Source: DASWIG01 sp965371445
GTDB lineage: Bacteria > Acidobacteriota > Thermoanaerobaculia > Multivoradales > J023
Length of the DNA: 29,498 nucleotides
Direction of reading: 5' to 3'
Assembly (NCBI GenBank): GCA_965371445.1
Contig: CBDUYN010000132.1
Span: forward strand, 1 to 29,498
A program made the position numbers and the translations under genes. The notes under the pieces are model-generated. The model was not told where the DNA came from and made no database searches. It saw only the letters and a list, made by a program, of their open reading frames with translations. Shown here piece by piece: positions 13,309 through 21,427 of this stretch. How positions within the stretch are numbered: position 1 is the stretch's first letter; each line of letters begins with the position of its first letter.

Positions 13309-15486
13309 TCAGGGTTTCTCGGCAAGCAGGTCGAAGGTTACCACGTTCCAGGCCGCGTCGGTGGCGCGTAGCAGGAGGAACCGGGTGCCCTCCTCCAGCG
13401 GGACGCGTAGCGTCTCCCGGCGGCCGTCGAGGAGGCCGTCTTCGGCGGCGACGCTTCGCCATTCCCCGGCGTCGGTGCTCACGACGACGTCGCGCAGCGG
13501 GTTGAGGCCGTCGGCAAGCTCCACCTGGAGGACACCGTCGCGGCGCCTGGCACGCAGGAGGCGCGGCGGCGTGTGATCGATCACCACCGGCTCGCTGAGC
13601 TGCTCGGCGACGAGAGGCTCTTGCTGGGCGCCGGGCTGATCGTCGCAAGCGCGGAGACGGAAACGGTAAACGCCGTCGGGCAGGACCGTTGCGTCGAAGC
13701 TGTAGTAGGGCTCGTCGAGCTTGTTGACCATGGTGAGCCAGGTGTCGTCACCGTTGCGGCGGAAGGCGAGGCTGTAGAGGAGCGGGTCTTCGTTGGCGTC
13801 GCTCGCTTCCCATTTCAGCGACCGGTAGCCTCGTTTCCAGAGCGTCTTCAGACGGCCCTCGCCGTTCTTCTCTTTCTCGGGCCGGAGGCTCGTAAAGATC
13901 CCTTCACGGTTCGGGCTCCAGGGCTCGAAAGTCTGAGTCTGAGGGTTGAAGCTCGCGGGCACCAGGATCTGGCCCGGGTCGAGGGCTTCGAAGCTTTTGA
14001 TCTTGGGCCGCAGGTTTTCCTGCCTGTAGGTCAGCTCGGTCCTCGAGATCCGGGCGCCGCCGGCAAGCGTCGAGCGCCACTGGACGTAACGGCCCGCCGG
14101 CACCTCGCCGAGAGGCGCTCCCTGCCCCTCGTCCACCGCCGTTGCCCGGGCCGGGATCCACGGCGTCCAGGTGGCGTCGGGCTCGACCGCCATCCCGCTG
14201 CGGACGGCGACCGTCACCCGGCTCCCCGCCGGCTGCTCGCCGCGCCACACGAACGAGCCGAAGCGCGCCACCTGGCCGGCGTCCAAGACGGTGCTCGTGT
14301 AGGTGCCCTCGTCGACGATACCCTCAAGGATCGCGTAGAGCGCGGCACCGTTGTTGGTGAGCGCCGCGGCGCCCTGGCCGCCGGCCGCGATCGCCGTGAC
14401 CTGGCGCTCCTCGAGATCGCGTTCGAGCACCAGCTCTTTGCCGTCGAGACGATAGAGGCGTCCCTCCTGGCCGGTGCCGATCCACAGCTCGCCCTGGTGG
14501 TAGAGCAGCGAATGGACGGTCTCCTCGTCGAAGCTTTGAAGCTCCTCGACGCGGCCCGAGGCCAGCTCGATGCGCAAGAGCTGCGAGCGCGGACCGGTGG
14601 CACCGGAGCTGCGCGAGCCCGTCGTCTCGGTCGTCTGGGCGACGACGGAGACCTCGCCTTTGCCGTCCTCGGCGCCGTTCTTGACCGGGGCCAGGCTCGC
14701 GGACAGGTCGACCAGGCTCGCTTCCGAGGCCAGGACCGCAGCGTAGGCGAACGTAGCGCCGTCAGAGGCGAAGGCCAAGACCTCGGGCGCCACGGAGTCG
14801 TGGAGGGTCCGGACCGTTGCGTCGGCGGCGACGTGAAGGATGAGGCCCTGGCCCGCCGTCCCCACAAGGACGCTGCCGTCGGCGAGGGGCTCGACGGCCC
14901 GCACGTGGCTGTCGGAAGACTCATAGAGCACCTCGGCGACGCCGCGGTCGATGCGGTGGAGGCGCCCCGGGAAGCCGGTCGCCACCAGGAGCCGACCCTT
15001 GGCGTCGATCGCCAGGTCCCACACGTAGGCGGCGGCGGGGTCGAAGATCGGCTTGCTTTCGCCGTCGGCGAAGCTGTAGACCGAGCCGTAGGGCGAGCCG
15101 CCGGCGTAGACCGTGCCTTTCTCGTCGCATTCGACGGCAAAGACCTCGCCCTCGGCGGTCGTGAAGAGCTCGTTCACGCGGCCGGACGGATCGACGAGCA
15201 GGACCTTTCCGGAGCTTCCGGTGCCGACCACCCAGCCGTCGGGATGGCCCGCGGCCGTGAAGACGAAAGGCTCTTCCATCTCCGCCCGGCGCTTGACGCG
15301 CCGGGCCAAGGTCAGGGCTCCGAGCGCGTCGACGGCGAGCGCGTCGAGCGTACCGGCGAGCGTCGCCTCGCGCTTGTCGCCACGAAAGATCTTGACCTCC
15401 GCCGCCTGAAGGCTCGAGGCGAGAAGGGTGAACGACAAAACCGTTCCAAGAAAAGCAAGAATCCTTTGCACGAGTGCTCCTCTCAT
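13309..15486 (-). CDS. exported beta-propeller protein of unknown function
   Basis: This 725-residue protein has a signal peptide (LAFLGTVLSFTLLASSLQA). Residues about 70-400 contain repeated strand motifs of a propeller type, such as GSSGKVLLVDPSGRV, GSPYGSVYSF, GFPGRLHRID and GTGQEGRLYRLD. The C-terminal third resembles Ig/fibronectin-like sandwiches (EDPLLYSLAFRRNGDDTWL, DGVYRFRLRACDD). No enzyme motif is seen. The ATG at 15486 overlaps the preceding stop as ATGA, which suggests coupled translation. A GTG at 15471 with an AGAGGAG site 6-7 nt before it is an equally good start and gives a cleaner signal peptide. The tight link to the S55-like gene before it suggests that the two work together at the envelope. 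The family is unrecognised beyond this architecture. Confidence 0.78.
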   Translation of the reverse strand: MRGALVQRILAFLGTVLSFTLLASSLQAAEVKIFRGDKREATLAGTLDALAVDALGALTLARRVKRRAEMEEPFVFTAAGHPDGWVVGTGSSGKVLLVDPSGRVNELFTTAEGEVFAVECDEKGTVYAGGSPYGSVYSFADGESKPIFDPAAAYVWDLAIDAKGRLLVATGFPGRLHRIDRGVAEVLYESSDSHVRAVEPLADGSVLVGTAGQGLILHVAADATVRTLHDSVAPEVLAFASDGATFAYAAVLASEASLVDLSASLAPVKNGAEDGKGEVSVVAQTTETTGSRSSGATGPRSQLLRIELASGRVEELQSFDEETVHSLLYHQGELWIGTGQEGRLYRLDGKELVLERDLEERQVTAIAAGGQGAAALTNNGAALYAILEGIVDEGTYTSTVLDAGQVARFGSFVWRGEQPAGSRVTVAVRSGMAVEPDATWTPWIPARATAVDEGQGAPLGEVPAGRYVQWRSTLAGGARISRTELTYRQENLRPKIKSFEALDPGQILVPASFNPQTQTFEPWSPNREGIFTSLRPEKEKNGEGRLKTLWKRGYRSLKWEASDANEDPLLYSLAFRRNGDDTWLTMVNKLDEPYYSFDATVLPDGVYRFRLRACDDQPGAQQEPLVAEQLSEPVVIDHTPPRLLRARRRDGVLQVELADGLNPLRDVVVSTDAGEWRSVAAEDGLLDGRRETLRVPLEEGTRFLLLRATDAAWNVVTFDLLAEKP

Positions 15487-17336
15487 CGCCGCTTCACCTC
15501 CAGATCGACCCGCAGGACTCCGGTGAGCGGCCGATCCTCGGTCTGCGAGGCTTCCAGGGTGATCGCGTATCCGAGTGGCGTACCGGCGCCCGCCAGCGAG
15601 GCGGCAAAGATCGAACGTACGGAGGCCGGCAGACGCGGCAGAGGCTCGCCCGCGACGGCCAGGCCCGGCCGCGCAAGCAGCCCCAGGACCTTGAGCTCGC
15701 GCCGCGAGCTCAAGCTGCGCAGATAGGCGAGGGCCTGCTCGAAGCTCTGGGGAACACGCTGCTCGACGAGGAGGCGGGCGGCGTCGATCGACGTGCCGTC
15801 ACCCACGAGAACGACGAAACGGCCGTCCGGAGTCCCCTTCGGTACCGTGACCTCGAGCGTCCGCCGGTAGCGCTCGCCGCGGTACGCCTGGAGCTCGAGA
15901 AAGAGGCGCACGGCCTCGCCGGGGCGCACCTGGGTGCGCCCGGCGTGCGCGGCGACGAGCGTCGCCAGGCGCGGCTCGGCCGCCTGGACGTAGTCGACCT
16001 CGACCGCTTCCACCTCAATGTCGGCAAAGCCGTTGCCCACAAGGTACCCGCCGAAAGCCATCAGGTAGATGGCGCTCTCGACGCCGGCGGAAACCCCGTC
16101 GAAGCTCTGCTCCAACACCAGGTCGCCACAGTCCGGGTCACCGCAGCCCGAGAGCGCGAAGCGGGCCTTCATGTCGAGGCTCTGGAAGCCGGTCGCAAAG
16201 CTCCCGCTCTCGAGCGACCCCAGAGCCGAGAGGGCCACCATGTTGGGCTGCAGCAGGGGCTCGCGGACGACCTCCATGTGGAAATCGCGCTCCACCAGAC
16301 CCCGCAACCGGACGTCGACGGAGGTCATGGGGGCTTGCGCGCCGAGCACGCCGTGGACGCCGGCCATGCGGTCCTCGTCGAAGGCACCGACGATCGCCCC
16401 GGCGTTCGAGATCTTGAAGGAGTTGAAGCGGCTCGGGTAGACGGTCACGACCTGTGCGGCGGCCATGGGCATTTTTACCCGTCCGATGCCGAAGACGGGG
16501 TGGCCAAAAGCCATGACCTCGTCGCCCCGGAGGTCGGTCACCGTGCCGTGGGCCGCGAGGTTCATGTCGCCCCGGATCACGACGGCGGCGACGGCGCTTC
16601 CCGGCTGGAGCTTCGTGGCGCTCGTCTCAGCGCCTCCGCCCCCGCCGGAGGCAGCCGGCGCGGCCGCTCCCGGCCGGGCCGCTCCCCAGGGAGCGAGCTC
16701 GCCCAGGGCGCTCTCCAGCAGCCCGGTCGAGCGTTCCCCGAAGCCGGTGGCGCTCCAGACGATCGCCGATCGGGTGTCGGCCGCCGAGTGGGGACGAAGC
16801 CTCTCGGCGAGCTCCTCGGCGAGGTCCTCTCCAAGCTCGCGGCGCACCAGGTCCTCAAAGGCGACGGGTGAGACCGGCCGCCGCTTCGTGGCCGCGGCGG
16901 CCGTTGCCGCGGCGGCCGCTGCCGTCTCGAAGGCGGGCTCCGAGGCGGCGATGTCGCCCAGGGCCCGCATGGGTCCGATCGGGGTGATGCCGGCGATCGG
17001 GTCGAGGCCGAAGAGGTAGCTGAACGCGACGGCACCGGCGAGGCGGCCGTCGATGAAGACCGGGCTGCCGCTCATCCCGGCGACGATGCCGCTGCGGTCG
17101 AGGTCCTGGCCCGTCAGGCGAGCCATGATGTAGGTCAGCTCGGGCCTCGAATTGCGCATCACCCCGAGGATCTCGACCTCGAAGCGCTCGGGCTCGGTGC
17201 CGGAAAAGACCGAGAGGCCATAGCCCTTCTGCCCCGCGACGAGCTCCTCGGGAGAGATCGTCGTCGGCGGTTCGGCGGCCTCCAGAGGCAGCGCGAGGGC
17301 GAGGAGGAGGGCGAGGACGATCGGGATTCTCTTCAT
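15483..17336 (-). CDS. exported SpoIVB/S55-like serine peptidase-related protein
   Basis: This 617-residue protein has a signal peptide (about 1-21). After ISPEELVAGQKGYGLSVFSG it has a GMSGSPVFIDGRLAGAV block (87-103), the serine motif of SpoIVB/peptidase S55, and later a VMAFGHPVFGIG block with His279, like the histidine region of that family. The Ser block precedes the His block, the reverse of SpoIVB as I know it, so the domain may be permuted or only distantly related. An Ala-rich tract (139-149) and a Gly-rich linker (231-235) interrupt the middle. The C-terminus is beta-rich. It could be a periplasmic regulatory protease, but activity is not assured. It lies 20 bp after tsaC and overlaps the next gene by 4 bp. 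The organism need not sporulate, since related proteins occur in non-sporulating Acidobacteriota. Confidence 0.72.
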   Translation of the reverse strand: MKRIPIVLALLLALALPLEAAEPPTTISPEELVAGQKGYGLSVFSGTEPERFEVEILGVMRNSRPELTYIMARLTGQDLDRSGIVAGMSGSPVFIDGRLAGAVAFSYLFGLDPIAGITPIGPMRALGDIAASEPAFETAAAAAATAAAATKRRPVSPVAFEDLVRRELGEDLAEELAERLRPHSAADTRSAIVWSATGFGERSTGLLESALGELAPWGAARPGAAAPAASGGGGGAETSATKLQPGSAVAAVVIRGDMNLAAHGTVTDLRGDEVMAFGHPVFGIGRVKMPMAAAQVVTVYPSRFNSFKISNAGAIVGAFDEDRMAGVHGVLGAQAPMTSVDVRLRGLVERDFHMEVVREPLLQPNMVALSALGSLESGSFATGFQSLDMKARFALSGCGDPDCGDLVLEQSFDGVSAGVESAIYLMAFGGYLVGNGFADIEVEAVEVDYVQAAEPRLATLVAAHAGRTQVRPGEAVRLFLELQAYRGERYRRTLEVTVPKGTPDGRFVVLVGDGTSIDAARLLVEQRVPQSFEQALAYLRSLSSRRELKVLGLLARPGLAVAGEPLPRLPASVRSIFAASLAGAGTPLGYAITLEASQTEDRPLTGVLRVDLEVKRR

Positions 17337-17356
17337 GCGGTACTCGATTCGCTTCG

Positions 17357-18031
17357 TCAGGCGTTTCGGTTCACTACGGTTCGCGCTCCGCTCGCCCGAT
17401 CGGGAACGTGACGCGGGAGCTCATCCACTGCGTAGGCGCCGCGGCGCAGGACCTGGAGCTCGCCGCCGCGCTCCTCGGACCAGGCGACGAGCGTCGACGG
17501 CTCTCCCCCGGCCAGGATACCGTCGTCGACCACCGTCGCGGCATGGCCGGCGAGCAGCGCTCCGAGCTTGGCCGGGTCCAGGACCGGCGGCTCCCCCGCT
17601 CGGTTGGCGCTAGTCGCCGTCAGGGCGAATCCTAGCTGGAAAAGCAGCTCACACAGACGCCGGTGGGCCGGAACGCGGACCGCCAGGGTCGTGCCGCCGC
17701 CGCTCGCCGGCAGCGGCGCGGCGAGCGGGACGAGCACCATGAGCGGCGCCGGCCAGAGGGTCGCGGCGTAGCATAGCACCGGATCCTCGGGATCGACACC
17801 CAGGGCCTCGACCTGGCCCGGGTCGGCGGCGACGACCGGCAACGCCTTCGCGGCCGGGCGACCCTTCATCTCATGGATCGTCTCGACGCCGCGGAGGTTC
17901 CTGGGATCCGCCGCCAGGCCGTAGCTCGACTCGCTGGGGATCGCGATCACGCCGCCGTCGGCGAGAAGCTGGCGCAGGGGCTCAACGCTTTCGTCCCAGT
18001 GCCAGGACGGCGGCGCGCCACGATGGCGCAT
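17357..18031 (-). CDS. tsaC: L-threonylcarbamoyladenylate synthase (Sua5/YrdC family)
   Basis: This 224-residue enzyme is predicted to make threonylcarbamoyl-AMP from threonine, bicarbonate and ATP, for t6A37 modification of tRNAs reading ANN codons. Sequence support includes GGVIAIPSESSYGLAADP (nucleotide-binding start), EMKGRPAAKALPVV (a KxR-type motif), LAVRVPAHRRL and TSANRAGEPPVLD. The size fits the short TsaC/YrdC form without a Sua5 C-terminal domain. The ATG at 18031 overlaps the recN stop as TGATG and is chosen over longer readings because upstream codons in this frame are a shadow of recN. It lies in the recN-tsaC-S55 run. The role is well founded in the family, and the residues are read directly. 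Confidence 0.93.
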   Translation of the reverse strand: MRHRGAPPSWHWDESVEPLRQLLADGGVIAIPSESSYGLAADPRNLRGVETIHEMKGRPAAKALPVVAADPGQVEALGVDPEDPVLCYAATLWPAPLMVLVPLAAPLPASGGGTTLAVRVPAHRRLCELLFQLGFALTATSANRAGEPPVLDPAKLGALLAGHAATVVDDGILAGGEPSTLVAWSEERGGELQVLRRGAYAVDELPRHVPDRASGARTVVNRNA

Positions 18032-19746
18032 CAGGCAGCGGCTCCGGAGATGAGCTCGCGGGCATGGCTCAAGGAGGTCTCGGTGACCTCGCTCCCGGCC
18101 AGCATACGCGCCACCTCCTCGACCCGGGCCGCCTCGGCGAGCAGCTCGACCCCGGTGTGGGTCCGTCCGCCGCGGACGCGTTTCGTCACCTTGAAGTGCA
18201 GGTCGGCACAGCTTGCCACCTGGGGCAGGTGGGTGACGGCGAGGATCTGTCCGCCGCGGGCCAGGCGGCGGAGCATGCCGCCGAGGCGAGCCGCCTCGGC
18301 GCCGCCGAGGCCCGAGTCGACCTCGTCGAAGACCAGGGCGGTGGCCGAAGCGTCGCGGCCGCTGCCCCGCGCCGCGAGCTGGACCGCGAGGTAGAGCCGC
18401 GAGAGCTCTCCTCCCGAGGCCACCCTGGCGAGCGGCCGCGGCTCCTCGCCGGGATTGGCCGCGAAGGTGAAGACGACCTGGTCGAAGCCAAGCTCGCCGA
18501 ACTCGACAGCCTCGCCGGCCAGGCGAAGCGGGCTCGCCGAACGCGCCCGCCGCCGGAAAGCGACGCCGAAGCGGGCTTTCTCCAGGGCGAGGTCGCGCAG
18601 GTCTTTTTTCACCCGGTGCACGAGGGTCTTCGACCACTCGCGGCGAGCCTCGGAAAGCTCGGTAGCGACGTCACGGTAGACGCCGAGGGCGGCCTCGGCC
18701 TCAGCCTCAAGGGCGATGAGCGCCGACTCGTCGCCTTCGAGCTCGGCCAGCTCTTCGTCGACCGCGTCGCGATGAGCGAGGACCTCGGCGCTCGTCGAGC
18801 CGTACTTGCGCAACAGCCGCTCGATCGTCGCCAGGCGGTCCTCGACGGCGTTCAAGCGCTGCGGGTCGGCCTCGACCTCCTCGCGGCGCCGGGCGATCGA
18901 GGATTCGAGCTCCCCGAGGCGGATGTCGAGCTCCTGGAGCTCGTCGGCCCACTCGCCGGCCTGGGGGTCCCAGCCACGGATCTGCTCCAGGCTCGTCCGG
19001 GAGCGGGCCAGCGATTCGTAGGCGGCGTTCTCCTGGTCGAAAAGGAGCGTCGAGGCACGGGTCAGGGCCTCCTGGATCGTCTCGGCGTGGCGCAGCACCT
19101 CGCGCTCGCGGCGCAGCCCCTCCTCTTCGCCGGCGACGAGCCCGGCCGATTCGATCTCTCGCAGCTGGAAGCGCAGGAGGTCGATGCGCTCCTGGCGGAT
19201 CCGCTCGTCGCCCGTGAGCCTCTTCAGCCGCTCTGCGAGGGCGTGCCAGGCCGCATGGGCCGCGGCGGTTCTGTCGAGGAGCTTCTTGGCCGCCGGTCCG
19301 GCGCAGCAGTCCAGCCACCGGCGCTGGAGCTCCGACGCCACGAGCCCGAGCTCCTCGCGCTGGCCGTGGATGCGCAGCAGATGCGGCGAGAGCTCGGCCA
19401 GGAGCTTCAAGGTCACCGGCCGGTCGTTGACGAAGACGCGGTTCTTGCCGGATCGAGTGATCTCGCGGCGTACGATCAGCTCGTCGTCGGCGTCGAGGCC
19501 GGCCTCGGCGAGCACCCGGCGCCAGGCCTTGCCGGCCGGCTCGAAGACACCGGTCACGTGCAGCACGTCGGCGCCGCTACGGATCAGCTCGGTCGCCGCG
19601 CGGGCGCCGGAGAGGAGCACGAGCGAATCGACGACGATCGACTTGCCCGCTCCGGTCTCCCCGGACAGGACGTTCAAGCCCGGGCCGAGCTCGATCGAGG
19701 CCTCCTCGACCACGGCGAGGTTGCGGATGTGGAGGTCGCGCAGCAC
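18031..19746 (-). CDS. recN: DNA repair protein RecN
   Basis: This 571-residue SMC-like ATPase helps process DNA double-strand breaks in recombinational repair. Walker A is GETGAGKS (29-36), the ABC signature is ASGGELSRLYLAV, and Walker B is ALVFDEVDSGLGG, with THLPQVAS after it. Two long coiled-coil arms flank a middle portion (EIESAGLVAGEEEGLRRERE). The GTG at 19746 is preferred because VLRDLHIRNLAVVEE is the usual RecN start. Open frame upstream of it (to 19857) is low-complexity and overlaps the RRM gene. The length fits the family. It is followed by tsaC with a 1-nt overlap. No LexA-type box is evident in the short gap before it. Confidence 0.95.
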   Translation of the reverse strand: MLRDLHIRNLAVVEEASIELGPGLNVLSGETGAGKSIVVDSLVLLSGARAATELIRSGADVLHVTGVFEPAGKAWRRVLAEAGLDADDELIVRREITRSGKNRVFVNDRPVTLKLLAELSPHLLRIHGQREELGLVASELQRRWLDCCAGPAAKKLLDRTAAAHAAWHALAERLKRLTGDERIRQERIDLLRFQLREIESAGLVAGEEEGLRREREVLRHAETIQEALTRASTLLFDQENAAYESLARSRTSLEQIRGWDPQAGEWADELQELDIRLGELESSIARRREEVEADPQRLNAVEDRLATIERLLRKYGSTSAEVLAHRDAVDEELAELEGDESALIALEAEAEAALGVYRDVATELSEARREWSKTLVHRVKKDLRDLALEKARFGVAFRRRARSASPLRLAGEAVEFGELGFDQVVFTFAANPGEEPRPLARVASGGELSRLYLAVQLAARGSGRDASATALVFDEVDSGLGGAEAARLGGMLRRLARGGQILAVTHLPQVASCADLHFKVTKRVRGGRTHTGVELLAEAARVEEVARMLAGSEVTETSLSHARELISGAAA

Positions 19747-19789
19747 GAGCGGTGATGGGTTCCCTGTGGGGGGAAGGGACGCCGCGTCC

Positions 19790-20158
19790 TCAGAGGCTTC
19801 GCTTCTTTCCCCGGACGTTTCTCCGGCTGCCTTTCGGCTTGGGCCTCTTGTCCCCACCCCGGAAACCGCCTTGACGGTCGTCGGAGGGAAAGATCCGCGG
19901 GGTGCGCCGCGGGCGCTCTTCCGCTTCTTTCACGCGGATGTTGCGTCCCTTGAGCTCGAGGTCGTTGAATTCTTCGATGGCTTTGGCGACGGCTCCTTCT
20001 TCGGTGAACTCGACGAAGGCGAAGCCGCGGGGGCGGCCGGTGTTGCGATCGGCGGGCAGAAACACCTCGACGACCTCGCCGGCTTCCGAGAAAAGGGCTT
20101 CGAGATCGCCTTGGGTGGTTTCGTAGCTGAGGTTTCCTACAAAGACTTTCTGGCTGAT
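19790..20158 (-). CDS. RRM-domain RNA-binding protein with probable AUC start
   Basis: This is a 122-residue single-RRM protein, like the small Rbp proteins of bacteria. RNP2 is VFVGNL (residues 5-10), RNP1 is RGFAFVEF, and the tail is rich in Arg, Gly and Lys. The domain begins at SQKVFVGNL, directly after an ATC codon at 20158-20156. A GAGGAG Shine-Dalgarno lies 7 nt before it. No ATG, GTG or TTG exists in this frame between the upstream in-frame stop (near 20306) and a GTG at 20065, and starting there would remove RNP2. An AUC start is therefore the simplest reading; an assembly error or a CTG start further upstream are alternatives. Such proteins bind single-stranded RNA and often respond to cold. 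It lies 43 bp before recN. Confidence 0.8.
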   Translation of the reverse strand: MSQKVFVGNLSYETTQGDLEALFSEAGEVVEVFLPADRNTGRPRGFAFVEFTEEGAVAKAIEEFNDLELKGRNIRVKEAEERPRRTPRIFPSDDRQGGFRGGDKRPKPKGSRRNVRGKKRSL

Positions 20159-20192
20159 GACGTTTCTCCTCGACTTGTGCTTCTCCAGTGCC

Positions 20193-20211
20193 CACCGGGA
20201 GCGTCCCGGTG
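20193..20211 (-). promoter_or_regulatory. perfect 8-bp hairpin in the RRM gene leader
   Basis: CACCGGGA and TCCCGGTG flank a 3-nt loop. The hairpin lies 34 nt upstream of the proposed AUC start, in the 196-bp gap after the DHS-like gene. No U-tract follows, so a terminator is unlikely. A role in mRNA stability or autoregulation by the RRM protein is possible. Confidence 0.45.
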
Positions 20212-20354
20212 CCGGACACGACGCGGGCGCTCCGGCCGACGGCCTTGTGGGTCGGGATCGAAGTCCGCCGCGTTGGAGAGGACTGTAGCACGCCGGAGAT
20301 TCGCGGGCTAGGGCCTGGCACGCGGGGCTGCCGCACGCGGACCGGCCGGAATCG

Positions 20355-21338
<984 letters not shown>

Positions 21339-21427
21339 AGTTTTGTCCTCTTCGGTCGCGGTTTCTGGCGTCGCCGGAGCTTAGCAAGTCTCCCCGCGGC
21401 CTTCTACCCTGCCCCACCGAGCGAACC

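Noticed and set aside
13573..15726. 717-codon plus-strand ORF opposite the propeller gene
   Set aside because: The translation has no domain logic, while the minus strand shows a signal peptide and propeller motifs. It is open only because of GC-rich codon bias.
15483..17336. Evidence of endospore formation from the SpoIVB-like motif
   Set aside because: No other sporulation gene is visible, the motif order differs from SpoIVB, and similar proteins occur in non-sporulating bacteria.
18064..19755. 563-codon plus-strand ORF opposite recN
   Set aside because: RecN on the minus strand has all ABC-type motifs, so the plus-strand frame is a shadow.
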